Below are positions 23,140 to 34,765 of a DNA stretch of 64,000 nucleotides, piece by piece. Under the pieces are notes generated by a model. It searched no databases. It saw nothing but the letters and a program-made list of their open reading frames with translations, and was not told the origin of the DNA. The stretch spans positions 8,793,001 through 8,857,000 of the forward strand of contig JAVTVX010000012.1 of NCBI GenBank assembly GCA_033439265.1, written 5' to 3'. Origin of the DNA: Dillenia suffruticosa (taxonomy: Eukaryota > Streptophyta > Magnoliopsida > Dilleniales > Dilleniaceae). The first letter of the stretch is position 1. Each line of letters opens with the position of its first letter. Made by a program: the position numbers and the translations under genes.

Positions 23140-26100
23140 ATTTGGTTTCTGGACAGTGGATGCTCTCAATATATGACGGGAGATTTATCTAAATTCAGCA
23201 ATTTGAAAGAAAAAGAAGGAGGCAAAATAGTCTTTGAAGACAACTCAAAAGGAAAAGTAATTGGCATAGGAAACATATGTACGTTTTCTACTCAAATTGT
23301 GCATGTATTGCTAGTCAAATGATTAAAACATAATCTGCTAAGCATTAGCCAATTGTGTGACAAATGATTTATTATTGTGTTTGATCATGATAGCTGCAAT
23401 GTGATAGATAAATCAAACAATGAGATAAAATTCAAAATAAATAGGCAAGGAAATATTTATATCATTAATTTAGACAATTTGAATGTTCTAAATGAAGCAT
23501 GTTTAATGACCGTTGGAAATAATGATACTTGGTTGTGGCATAGGAGACTAGAACATTCAAGCATGGATTTAATTTCAAAATTAGTTAGAAAAGATATTGT
23601 TAAGTGAATTTCAAAACTGAAATATGAAAAGAATAAATTATGTGATACTTGTATGAAGGGAAAACATATAAAGTCTTCTTTTAAGTCCAAAAATATAGTC
23701 TCCACATCAACGCCCTTAGAATTACTTCACATGGACCTCCTCGGTCTAACTAGAACTCAAAGTTTAGGACGAAAATAGTATGACTTTGTAATAATTGATG
23801 ATTTATCAAGATATACTTGGATATTATTTTTAGTTAAAAAAGGAAGAAGCATGCAATGCATTCATCAAGTTGTGTAGGAAAATTCAAAATGAAAAATAAT
23901 GCACAATTAATAGTATTATAAGTGATCATGATAAAGAATTTGAGAATAAATCTTTTTAAGAATATTGTGATGAAAATGGAATATATCACAATTTCTCTAC
24001 ACTTAGATCCCTTCAACAAAACGATGTTGTGGAAAGAAATAATCAAACTTTAGAAGAAATGGTAAGGAATATGTTATGTGAGCATAATTTATCCAAATAT
24101 TTTTGGACTGAAACCGTTAATACAGCTTGCTACATTCTCAATAGGGCATCGATTAGACCAATCCTTAAGAAAACTCTCTATAAATTATACTAAGGTAGAA
24201 AACTTAACATTGGTTACTTCTATGTCTTTGAATACAAATGCTATGTGCTTGATAATGGAAAAGATAATCTACGAAAATTTGATACAAAAAATGATGAAAC
24301 TATATTTCTAGGATACTCAATCTCTAGTAAAGCATATAAAATATATAATAAGAGAATAATAATGGTTGAGAAATCAATTCATGTAAATTTTGATGAAAAT
24401 AACCACTTAAGTGAAAGAAGTTTTGATGATAAAATTCAAGAAATAGAACAAATTTTAGAACAAGAGACAATTGAAAATAAAGAACTGAATGAAGAATCAA
24501 ATGAAAGTAGAAGTGAAGAAAATCAATCAAACCCTCAACAACAAGAAGAGCAAGAGATAAAATCCTCAACCGTAAAAAGGAGTGTTAATGTAGAAAATGT
24601 AATTGGACATTTAGATGTTGGAGTTAGAACTAGATCTTCAACTCAAAATCAATATGAATTTGTGGCCTTCATTTCTCAAATTGAGCCTAAAAATATTAAT
24701 GAAACTCTATGTGATGAAAATTGGATTCTAACTATACAAGAAGAGATAAATCAATTTGAAAGGAATGAAGTATGGGAGTTAGATCCTAAACCAAATGATC
24801 AATCCGTGATAGGTACAAAATGAGTGTTTAGGAACAAACTAGATGAATATGGGACAATCACTAGGAACAAAGTTAGATTAGTTGTTCAAGGGTATAGTCA
24901 AGAAAAATGGATTGATTATGATGAAACATATGTTCCGGTAGCTAGATTAGAAGCTATTCGGATGTTACTTGCCTTTGCATGCTATATGAACTTCTAGTTG
25001 TATCAAATGGATGTTAAAAGTGTTTGTCTAAATGGTATATTAAATGAGACAGTTTATGTAGAGCAACCACCCATATTTGAACATCCAAAGCACTCAGATC
25101 ATGTATTTAAATTGTCCAAAGCCTTATATGGTCTAAAACAAGTTCCAAGAGATTGGTATGAGAGATTTCGCAATTTTTTTATTGAAAATGATTTTGAAAG
25201 AGAAAAAATTGACACAACTTTGTTTATTAAAAGAAAAGACAAAGAAATTCTAATAATTCAAATTTATGTGGATGACATAGTATTTGGAGTAACAAATGAA
25301 AATCTTTATCAAGAATTTGCTAAGTCTATGCATGCAGAATTTGAAATGAGCATGATGGGTGAACTAAATTATTTTTTTGGTTTATAAATAAAACAAACAA
25401 AAGAACGTATATTTATTAGTCAATCCAAATTTGCTAAACAATTGATCAAGAAATTTGGATTTAGTGATGCCAAAGGATATGTCACACCAATGAATATATT
25501 GGTTAAGCTAGACAAAGTTGAAAAAGAAAAGAAAGTGTGTCAAAAACTATATAGAAATATGATTAGATCTCTTCTATATCTAACAGTATCTAGACCTAAT
25601 AGTATATTTAATGTATACTTGTGTGCTAAATTTCAATCAAATCCTAAAGAATCTCACTTGGCCGCTGTGAAGAGAATTCTAAAATATTTAAAGAACGCAT
25701 GTAATTTAAGATTGTGGTATGATAGAAATTCAGCATTCAATCTACATAGATATTCGATGCTAATTTTGTTGGACGTAAAGTGGATAAAAAAAGTACAAGT
25801 GGCACTTGTCAATTCTTTGGAAGTATGTTAGTATCTTGGTTCTCTAGAAAACAAAATAATGTTGCTACTTCGACCACATAAGCAGAGTACGTGGTTGCAG
25901 GGCAATGCTATGCATAAATCCTATGGATCAAGTATCAACTTGAGGACTATGGTTTGAAATTTGAAAATATTCCGATAAAAATTGACAACACTAGTGCAAT
26001 AAATTTAACAAAAAATCCAGTACATCACTTTAGAACTAAGCATATTGAGGTTAAATATCATTTTATTAAAAATCATGTAGTCAAAAAGGATATAATTTTA

Positions 26101-26140
26101 GAATATGTAGAAACTGAAAAATAAATTATCGATATTTTTA
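23140..26140 (+). pseudogene. Sirevirus 2 pol: PR, INT, RT, RNase H (fossil)
   Basis: Recognisable in order: protease core LDSGCSQYMTG (near 23150), GAG-pre-integrase WHRRLEHSSMDLISKL (near 23540), integrase core LHMDLLG and WTETVNTACYILNRA-like blocks (23700-24370), RT with YQMDVKSVCLNGILNETVYV, KALYGLKQVPRDWYERF and the catalytic YVDDIVFG (24998-25387), and RNase H with NLTKNPVHHFRTKHIEVKYH (25990-26060). This is the Ty1/copia domain order. Roughly ten breaks are spread over the region. Confidence 0.85.
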
Positions 26141-27111
26141 CCAAACTTTTAGATAAAGAAAGATTTAGTAATCCAAGAAGAGAATCGAAAATGATGAAAT
26201 GAATTCTTGATTTAAATACATATAAACTCATTCTATAATCATTTGAAGAAAATAATTATAAGAAAAATTTTAAGAAAAATTTCAGTCATGAAATTTGACC
26301 AAAGGACAGGTCATCTTACCACTACTAGAAAACATGCCATCAACGACGGATTTTTTCGTCGTTGAAAGTAAGAAATCCGTAGCTGAAGGGTATTAGCGAT
26401 GAATTTTTCTGTAACTAAAAGCTACCCGGCTAAATATCAGCGATAAAATACTATCCGTCGCTAGTATTAGCAATAGATTTACAACGGAAAAAATCCGTCG
26501 CTGATAAAAAAATGAAAAAAAATATAAAAGAGTAAAAAAAAACAGCAACGGACCCAATCCGTTGCTAATTTTTGAGTTCTAAAATAGTCGTTGATTTTTG
26601 AGTTCTAAAATAAGAATATGTAGAAACTGAAAAACAAATTGCAGATATTTTTACCAAACTTTTAGATAAAAAAAGATTTTGTAATCTAAGAAAAGAATTG
26701 AAAATAATGGAATGAATTCTTGATTTAAATACATATAAACTCATTTTATAATCATTTGAAGAAAATAATTATAAGAAAAATTTTAAGAAAAATTTCACAG
26801 TTATGAAATTTGATCAACAGGCGGGTCGTCTTACTACTATTAGAAAACATGCCATCAGCGACGCATTTTTCCGTCGTTAAAAATAAGAAATCCGTCACTA
26901 AAGAGTATTAGCGACGAATTTTTTCCGTCGCTAAAATCTACCCTACTAAATATCAGCGACGAAATACTATCCGTCACTAGTATTAGTGACGGATTTGTAA
27001 TGAAAAAAATCCGTCGTTGATAAAAAAAGGAAAAAAAAAATCAGCGACGGACCCAATCCGTTGCTGATTTTTGAGTTCTGAAATATTTGATGATTTTTGA
27101 GTTCTGAATAA
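26101..27111. repeat. Tandem duplication across the Sirevirus/CACTA junction
   Basis: Unit 1 (26101-26613) and unit 2 (26614 to about 27111) are colinear. Each contains the last part of the copia RNase H, about 190 bp of downstream copia sequence and the first ~290 bp of the CACTA element, including its TAC-flanked left end (26320 and 26835). Because each unit includes the insertion junction, the duplication happened after the CACTA insertion. The units differ at scattered positions. Confidence 0.85.
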
Positions 27112-27969
27112 GAAAGCACGCTGCTCCAGAAGCCTGACCCGCCACCAGCCTGCCCAGCCCGCGCCCACCTACCCGTGTGCTGTTGCTTTAATACCCATAA
27201 AATCCCTCGAGGCCACCTCCAGCAAGTATTGAACCCATGCCCAATGAAAGTCATAACAACACTACAACCACTGCAGCGCAATCAACTCTCTTGTCTTATT
27301 CTTTGTTTTTTATTTGTTATCTTTATTTCATATATTTTAATAATAATAAAATAATATGAAATTATAATTTATTATAAAATAATAAAATAATTTTATTTTA
27401 GCTTAAATTAAAATAATAAAAAATTAAAAAATAAAATAATATTATTTTTCTACAAAATAAAATAAAAATAAAAATAAAAAGAAATATTAAATAAAATTTT
27501 AAAAATTTTAAAAATTTTAAAAATTAAAAAAAATTAAAAAAATTAAAAAATTAAAAAAATTAAAAAATTAAAAAAATTAAAAAAAAATTAAACAAATTAA
27601 ACAAATTAAACAAATTAAACAAATTAAACAAATTAAAAAAATTAAAAATCCGTCACTAATTTATCGCTAATCTGTCACTAATGGTTGTACATATATATAT
27701 TTTTTTAATTTTTTTCCTTCACAAATACAGTGACGGATTAGTGACGGAATTTTTCTGTCGCTAAAAATTCTCTTAGTAATCCGTCGCTCATAAGTTTACA
27801 TTTTTTTTAATTTTTTTGGATTAATGATAGAAATATTTCCATCACTAATTTTCGTCGTTAATCCATCGCAAATCTCTTGGTATTCTGTTCGATATTAATT
27901 CGTCGCTATTATCGATGGATTTTTTCCATCGATAATTTTTCGTTGTTGATAACATATTTTCTTGTAGTG
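26320..27969 (+). mobile_element. Non-autonomous CACTA element in Sirevirus 2
   Basis: Starts CACTACTAGAAAA and ends TTTTCTTGTAGTG (reverse complement CACTACAAGAAAA), with a perfect 3-bp TSD TAC at 26317-26319 and 27970-27972. Subterminal arrays of GCGACGGA / TCCGTCGCTAA words are present at both ends. No transposase. Inside are a GC-rich block (27117-27180), a tRNA-like sequence (27215-27290) and a TTAAAAAA low-complexity tract (27440-27640). It has the same plan as 11545-12939. The first ~290 bp are present twice because of the tandem duplication. Confidence 0.9.
27215..27290 (-). ncRNA. Degenerate tRNA-like (pol III A/B box) sequence
   Basis: On the minus strand GCGCTGCAGTGGTTGTAG (about 27264-27281) resembles a tRNA A-box region, and GGGTTCAATAC (27226-27236) resembles the B box GGTTCGANTCC. 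Spacing is close to 41 bp, as in tRNAs. The primary sequence differs from the tRNA-like sequence in the other CACTA element. Probably a tRNA-derived relic or SINE-like head. Confidence 0.45.
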
Positions 27970-27974
27970 TACAG

Positions 27975-28420
27975 AATGAGTAAGTCGCCTTATTGATTCA
28001 GAATTGAGATGACAAGTCGTCTTGTTCTGAGAACAAGTCGTCCTAAGAACAAAGCATCTCAGCAAGTCGTCCTACTGAAGGAATGAGACGACTCATTAAA
28101 CATCAATCACAGAAATGACTCTGAAAAATATAACTAAGACACCTCAATAAACCAAGAAGGCGCTTTGTGGATAACAAGCAAACTTATACTATTTTTCTAA
28201 ATTGCCTCATGGCTTTACAAGTCGTCTTGTAATAAATACAAGACGACTCATCATGATCATGTCACAAAAAAATTATTTGTAAACATTTTTGAGTCGCTTC
28301 ACGTATTTGGGAGGATGACCTGATGTCTTAAGGTTTCACTCTCATAAGTCGATATGCAATTTAATACAAGTCGCCTTGTGTGTAAAGACAGGTCGATTTA
28401 TAAGTTTGATCAAATCGACT
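27975..28420. repeat. GACGAC/GTCGTC motif array before the extra ORF of Sirevirus 2
   Basis: More than fifteen copies of AAGTCGTCTT, AAGTCGCCTT, AAGACGACTC and similar words in about 450 bp. These are the same words that fill the LTRs of this element. They lie between pol and the extra ORF. Confidence 0.8.
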
Positions 28421-28787
28421 TATATGGCTCAAATTCAAAATCCTAAACCTAGATCCATTTTCTATCTACCAATAACCTGAACTCGACCCTAATCCATCAA
28501 TATAGGTTTAAATATCAAATCTCTTCGCATTCCCTCCAATTGTTTCCCTAAATTAAGAACCCTAACCCTATTTGCCCCTTCGTGAATCGTCCTCTCATTC
28601 TCATCCTCTCGCATTCTCCTTCTCTCTCGAACAATCGTTACCCTTCTTACTCAAGCCATTCAAATCATCAATAGACTTACTTAACTTCAGTACCTTCGAT
28701 GAAGAACAAAGAGATACCACCTCACTTATAAAAATCCTAACCCTATAAAGTCTCTCATTCTCAATACATAAGTTCAAAGCATTCTTT

Positions 28788-30038
28788 ATGGCACCAAAGA
28801 CGAAGAACCCAACAAAGTTCAACGAGAGTGACTTCCCTTCGTTGGAAAAAAGTAAGTCCTTTACTACTAATTTTTCAAAAAGGAAGTTGAACCTTGGAAG
28901 GCTTATAGATTGGGACTTTCTTAAGAAAATTGAGTTTCTATATGAAGAACATCTATTACACATCTTGTGTGGTTCTTTGATGAGTTCAAATGAAGATGCA
29001 TATGACATTTTGGTTAGAAAATTCTATAATAACTTAGAAGTAGTTGAAGACACGGGAGACCATGTACTTGAGACACATTACCATTTTCCCATGGGTATGG
29101 AATCATGCACCTTCAAGACACATATTAAGGGAAAACAAATTATTCTCACTCCCAAAATAATGTGTATGATGTGTAATTTAGAATGGACTCCTTCTGTCAA
29201 ATGTGATAAGTACATAAAGATGACTCAAATTGAATGTGCTAGGATTGTGTTTAGGAATGCAAATTTATCAAAAATGAGTGAAGTGGACTTGAATGCAAAG
29301 AATTTGGGAATTCATGAGCGTCTTCTACATCTTATCATCACTCACGCTCTTAGGCCTAGAGGAGGAAATCACACACACATAACCAAAGAGGATCTTTGGT
29401 TAATGGCTCGCATCATGGATGGTAAAAACCCTGGATTACATTTCTTAGTTCCTTATTTCATGATTGAAGCAGCCAAATCCAGATCTGCAAATCTACCCTA
29501 TTGCTCTCTGATTTCTGATGTGCTAATTGTGAACAAGATTGATTTGAAAAATGAGATTTGTATAAAATTAAGTATGCAATATGGTATTGGGAAACAATCA
29601 CTGAAAAAGGCCAAGTGAGTGTTGAAGAACTGAGTTTGGGAGAAGTTAGAAGAACATCAAGAAAAGGGTTGTAAGAAGAGAAAACGAGATGAGGCGGGAC
29701 AAAGTAAACTATCTAAAGAAGGACCATTCGAGAAAATTAGAGCTCAATCACTTCAAATTACACCCTCCAATAGTGCTCCATCCACATCCATTCCCTCTTC
29801 TTACGTCACCATGGACATGATTTGGGGTTTTTTAGTGCACATCCAATCACAACTTCTCAAAATTGAAAATCAAAACTCTCTCACTCATGCAAAGTTAAAT
29901 GAATTGGAAGACCAAAACAAGACTCTTCATGACAAAATGACTGTTTTGGAATCCTTGATTCACAAAGGTCAAACTAGTCCTCCAAGTTCTCCACCAATTG
30001 ATCTTTCAATCACTCCATCCGATGAGCCACATGTCTAA
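28788..30038 (+). pseudogene. Extra post-pol ORF of Sirevirus 2 (fossil)
   Basis: The longest open stretch of the window apart from the ATL gene: 276 codons from 28788, with a basic start (MAPKTKNPTK) and a central block IHERLLHLIITHALRPRGGN, ITKEDLWLMARIMDGKNPGL, PYFMIEAAKSRSANLPYC. It resembles the 'putative plant transposon protein' family found in Sireviruses and other plant retroelements. A further open stretch (29811-30038) reads like a short coiled coil (LLKIENQNSLTHAKLNELED) with a Pro/Ser-rich tail. No signal peptide or convincing membrane segment is visible in the 276-codon part, so 'env-like' is a positional label only. Function in the family is unknown. At least one break separates the two stretches. 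Confidence 0.7.
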
Positions 30039-30039
30039 G

Positions 30040-30726
30040 GAATCAACATCTTTTCTTACTTGTAAAGTTAACATTTTCTCTATTTTTATGTTTGATGTTA
30101 TTTTGGCTAGTCTTTATCTTTTGCTGACATTTTCTTCAAGGATATTGTGTACTTATTTTGATGTTATGGTTGATGTTAACATTCTCTTCAATGACAATGT
30201 GCACTTATTTTGCTGATGACAAAAAAGGGGAGAAAAATATATATATTGGCGTGTTGTTTTGGTGTTTGGTGTGTTGATGTTGACTGGCATGCATTGACAT
30301 TGTGATGAATGGCATAGCATTGGTATTTATATTGATTGAATGTCCAAATTATGAAAATGTTACATATATCATATCTGTATGAGGTATGTAATTGTGTTAT
30401 GGCATATACATTACCCATACTAGGATGAATCTGCATTAAATAAAGATAGAATATGTCTCTCAATGATTTAACATTAAAGAATGATTGTATGAGTAAAAAG
30501 GTAGTTGCATTCAAAAGAAAAAGGGGGAGAGCAATAGGATATCAATGATACACATCATAAAACTAAGTGGGTATAGCATATGATGCATATCTCTAAGAGA
30601 AAGTGCAGCTTAAGACTAATCATAGGCATTTCAAAACTTGAATTGATATGACATTGGTTGAGGAGAAACATTTTGAGACTTTTCAAACAATTTTATCAAT
30701 TATTTCAAATTGGGTTTTGTCATTAT
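30040..30726. other. Non-coding 3' region of Sirevirus 2
   Basis: T-rich then purine-rich sequence between the extra ORF and the 3' LTR. It has several purine runs (near 30219 and 30518) that look like additional polypurine tracts, a known Sirevirus trait. Confidence 0.5.
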
Positions 30727-30741
30727 AAAAAAAGGGCAGAT
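30727..30741 (+). other. Polypurine tract of Sirevirus 2
   Basis: AAAAAAAGGGCAGAT directly before the TGTTG start of the 3' LTR; the expected plus-strand priming site. Confidence 0.8.
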
Positions 30742-32492
30742 TGTTGAATAAAATTGGTTTTGAAGATGATTAGAAGTAATAAAGGTTGATTTTAGATAAT
30801 TAATTTAAATTAGAATCAAATTAGAAGAATTGCTAAAATTGGTTCTAGATGACCAAATCGCCTCACTCATATGCACAAGAAAACCTATGACCATGTTTGA
30901 GAGAAATATAGCTAAGTTAAAATGGTCAAGACAACTTGAGGTTTGACATAAGACGACCTGTTGTCTGCACCATAGAACCTAAAGAGATCTGAGTCTTAGC
31001 ATGAGACGACCTGAGGAAAGCAAGTCTTAGAAGTCTAAGTCTGCAGAACATATAAGGCAACTTGACATTTGACATGAAACGACCTGAGGTAGTTAAGCCT
31101 CAGAAAACAATGTCTGCAGCACAAAACCTAAGGCGACCTGATATAATTGAGTCTCAGAAGTTTGATTTTATAGCACTCAAAGTCGACTCAACCTTAAGTT
31201 CAAAACGACCTAATCACTTATAGGACGACCCAAATATAAACACAAGACAACCTGAATAGAAAAACAAAAGCACAAGTCACCTCCATAAAATGGATAAGAC
31301 GACCTAAGAAAGACATGTCACAGAAGTAATAGTCTGCATACTTATAAGACGACTCAAGGTCATGCACAAGATGACCTGGCTTATTCATGCCTTAGAAAGA
31401 ATAGCCTGCACAACAAATGAGGCGACCCAACTATGAACACAAGACGACCTAACCAAAGTTTTTAGTTTATAAGTCGTCTTACCCATAAATGTAAGTCGCC
31501 TTGTAAAATGAAAGTCAATGTTGAGGCGACTCATTATTTGTATAAGAAGGTTTATAACTTAACAAGACCACTCATGATGAAGACAAGTCCCTTTACCTCT
31601 CACATTGATAAATGGACTTGTATAGTTGTTAAGCCAACCCAAAATTAAGCAAGTCCTCTTATAATCATGTTAAGGCGACTTGACTAAAAGACAAGAAGAC
31701 TTATAGTTTGACATGCCTACTCATAGTCTACACAAGTCCACTTATCTCTCATATTTGAATCTTTAACAAGTAGACTCAAGCACTCATCAAGGCGACCCCA
31801 AGAATTTAAATTGTCAAGACAAGTCTGCTTATAGTCTCGATAGATCAACCTACTATGTCAAACGTCCGTTTATTTAGAAAAGTTTGTTCGAATTAAATGT
31901 ACTGTTTTCCTACCTCACTAACCTCTAAAATGCATTCAATGGCACTCAATAGCTAAAATCCTTGCTCCGACTATAAAAGTAGAAAGTCAAAGATGAAGAA
32001 TAGAGGGGATTGCACTGAATGGCATTGAGAAACATCTATAAGAAATTTTGATTTCGAATATTATTGCATTGTTTTGGTTCGTTTTGAAAATATGAAGATT
32101 AATAGCTTCACATTGTCTTTGTTTCTCTATCTATTGAAAAAGATAACAGTTGTAATATTCTATATCTCGAGCTTAAGTGGCAACGAGAGGTATCAGATTA
32201 AGTTTGCTTGATCTTGTGAAAATCAAGTTAAAGTATTAGAGAAAATACTTGTATGGCTCACTTGTACCACTGAAAGTTAGTTTGTAATTCTTGAATAGAA
32301 TAGTAGATTTGAAAATTCAGGTAAAGTCTGGGAGTGGACGTACACCAAAAATGGAACCACTATAAATTATGTCAATTTATATTTACTTTTTCTGTGTTTA
32401 TTTGTGTAAATCAAGTTTTAAATTCCTGTAATTAATCAAAATTTGTAAATAACATATTCACCCCATTTAGGTTATTATATTTAGTGTCAACA
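30742..32492 (+). repeat. 3' LTR of Sirevirus 2
   Basis: 1751 bp, starting TGTTGAATAAAATTGG and ending TTAGTGTCAACA, colinear with 19422-21170 and followed by the TSD ACCAA. It keeps the dense GACGACCT / AGTCGTCTT word array. Confidence 0.9.
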
Positions 32493-34765
32493 ACCAACAA
32501 GCAACTCACAACCCGATGTCACTATTTTTCATCTCACTGATCGGGTTCCTCCTCCAAACTCCGTCCTTCCTGTATTTCATCCCACCACTCCACTTGACTA
32601 GGTTTACCTATAGGTCATATTTCATTTCCCCACTCCTCATTTTTTCCTTCCAATCAAACAACCCATAGACTCATGGATAAGAGTGGAAACATTCCTACAT
32701 TATAAAGGACTCTCCGAAGCATCCCAATAGTGCTCAATGGGATGGAGTTGATAATCATCATACAAATCTCTTTCCCAAAAAGAAAAAACTATTTAAGGAT
32801 ATTCAATAAAAACTTTCTGGAACTCCATAGTTCCTTCCACCTCATTCCATTCCTTATCTCACCCATACCATGGTGATTGGAAACCCCTCGCCATTTCTAT
32901 TTCTTACAAACTTCGCCACTCATGACTCAAAACCACACCCCAAAATTTTATCTCACGAAAAAAGCTGATGAAACTACACCAAGTACCCTTTACTATTTAT
33001 AACAACAGAAAACATATCAAATATGATTCTCAGCAATCGAAGCGGCACACTTTGCAATTGAACCAGTACATTTTGCTTTTAATACTCACCACTACGTCTT
33101 TTCTACTTCTCCAAAATGCTCCACCTTCACGCCCTTTCGAATTTCCCAATTCCTATCACTTTAATTCTACTCTTAATACCACCACTTCAAAACAATATTA
33201 GAAGTGTGGGGCAAATAATAGTATATAGTCCAATAACTTATAACCATAGAACCCCAAGACAGCCAAGCCCACTAGGCCACAACTACAGACCACATAGGGG
33301 ACTCTCGGTAAATACCTAACTCTCTCTCTCTCTTTTGGTCAAACACTCTCGCTTATGTCTCTCAATTGCTACTCGGCTAAACCCTCTTGGTGTCCCCTCT
33401 CAATTACTATCAAGTGGTCTCCCACCAAGTAATATCTTTGCCTAACAAATCAAAATCATGATCACTTTAGATTTGAATATCACCAAATTCCAGAGGTAAT
33501 CTCTTCTGATAAGAAAGGAAATTTTCATAATCTCTCTTGATAAAATAATGAATTTTGTGACAATTTGAACTTTTCTTGATTTATAAGATTCTAAATTTCC
33601 TAAAAATTTTTAACTGTAGTTTTTGTAATATTGAAAAATCTCCAATAATCTTTTCATAAAATAATTAACACTCTCAACTAAAAGACTTGTTATGCATGCA
33701 CGTGCTTATATACTAAGCAAAAGTGACCCACCAACTACGTTCTACAACTCAACATGCACACATTAAATAGAGATTATACAAGTCTATTCTAAAAATTTAT
33801 TTAGTCTGTTCTCTTTAGCTCTCATTTATTTTTCTGATTTGAACGTCAAAACTTCCGTTATGGGATCATCTCTGGTAGACATTTGCAAGTCTTTCTACTC
33901 ACGAAAGCCCAGAAAACATATTGACACCGATTCTTCGTTCGAGTCAGTAGAGCAATTTATCTATATAACAAAACCGACCTTCAATATTACCGATCCCAAT
34001 TTAATTGGGATAAAGTTTTGGACGCTGTATATTTTAATACAATCTTTTTCATGTTTATATTTTCCCCCTTGAAAAAAAAAAAATTAGATTACCACTTATC
34101 AAACGGGGCCCTTAAGAAAAATTTTCTGACACTACCGCCTTTGGCCATGTATCTCTTATTAAAAGTTTTTCAGTGAAAATAAAATTAACATGAAATAAAG
34201 CTTAGCTGAAATTTGCATATGGCCAACTTTGTTTGGTATGTGCTTATTGCAAGACAAATACACTCACGATATATTTACCAACAAAATTCCTTACATCACG
34301 ATGATCTCCTAAAACCATATTTTGTAGTTCCTTGACTTTTGGCAAAGACACCTCCTAAAATATAAAATTCAGAATGCTCATCAGTCTTCCCAAAAGAAAG
34401 GATAGCATTGCAAACAAAAGCAAAAGAACCAATGCATTTGAAAAAACTAATTACAATTTAGAGTACAACATTTGATTCGACAACTCCCTAGGACAATGGT
34501 GTGGTTACAATCTCTTACTCACTTTTTAAATTATCTATTTAAGTTTACATCGTTTTCAAATCACATCTCCAGACCAGACCAAACCAAACCAAACCAAACC
34601 AAAAAATGCTCCCTCGATTCTACTTGAGATCACCATCCACACGCTCCAGCCGCCTACTCTACCAATCTCATCTCTAGAACCTCCCAAAATCTAATTAATT
34701 ACTGCACTCGTCTCCAAATATAATTAAAATTAAATAATATTATTAATTTACATTTTCTTTCTTAA
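32493..34765. other. Intergenic flank between Sirevirus 2 and the ATL gene
   Basis: About 2.3 kb with no recognised gene. It continues the 166-bp spacer at 19256-19421. It has a CT-rich run at 33320-33333 and a short (CCAAA)-type repeat at 34567-34603. The part nearest 34765 is the ATL 3' flank. A frame near 32660-32720 (SWIRVETFLHYKGLSEASQ) faintly recalls a retrotransposon gag, but I do not assert it. Confidence 0.5.

Larger units (their letters stand above)
19422..32492 (+). mobile_element. Sirevirus-type Ty1/copia LTR retrotransposon 2 (fossil, full span)
   Basis: A 13.07 kb plus-strand element with both LTRs, a primer binding site, gag, pol, an extra post-pol ORF and a polypurine tract, flanked by an identical 5-bp duplication ACCAA (19417-19421 and 32493-32497). 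It includes a 1650-bp CACTA insertion and a roughly 0.5 kb tandem duplication, so the element itself was about 11 kb. Domain order (PR-INT-RT-RH), LTR length, coiled-coil gag and the extra ORF mark it as a Sirevirus. Its coding regions have a dozen or more breaks. Roughly 10% of the first 300 LTR positions differ between the two ends by hand count, so it is not recent. Confidence 0.9.

Noticed and set aside
32660-32720. A faint gag-like frame in the ATL-side flank
   Set aside because: The match is too short and has no supporting blocks on either side.
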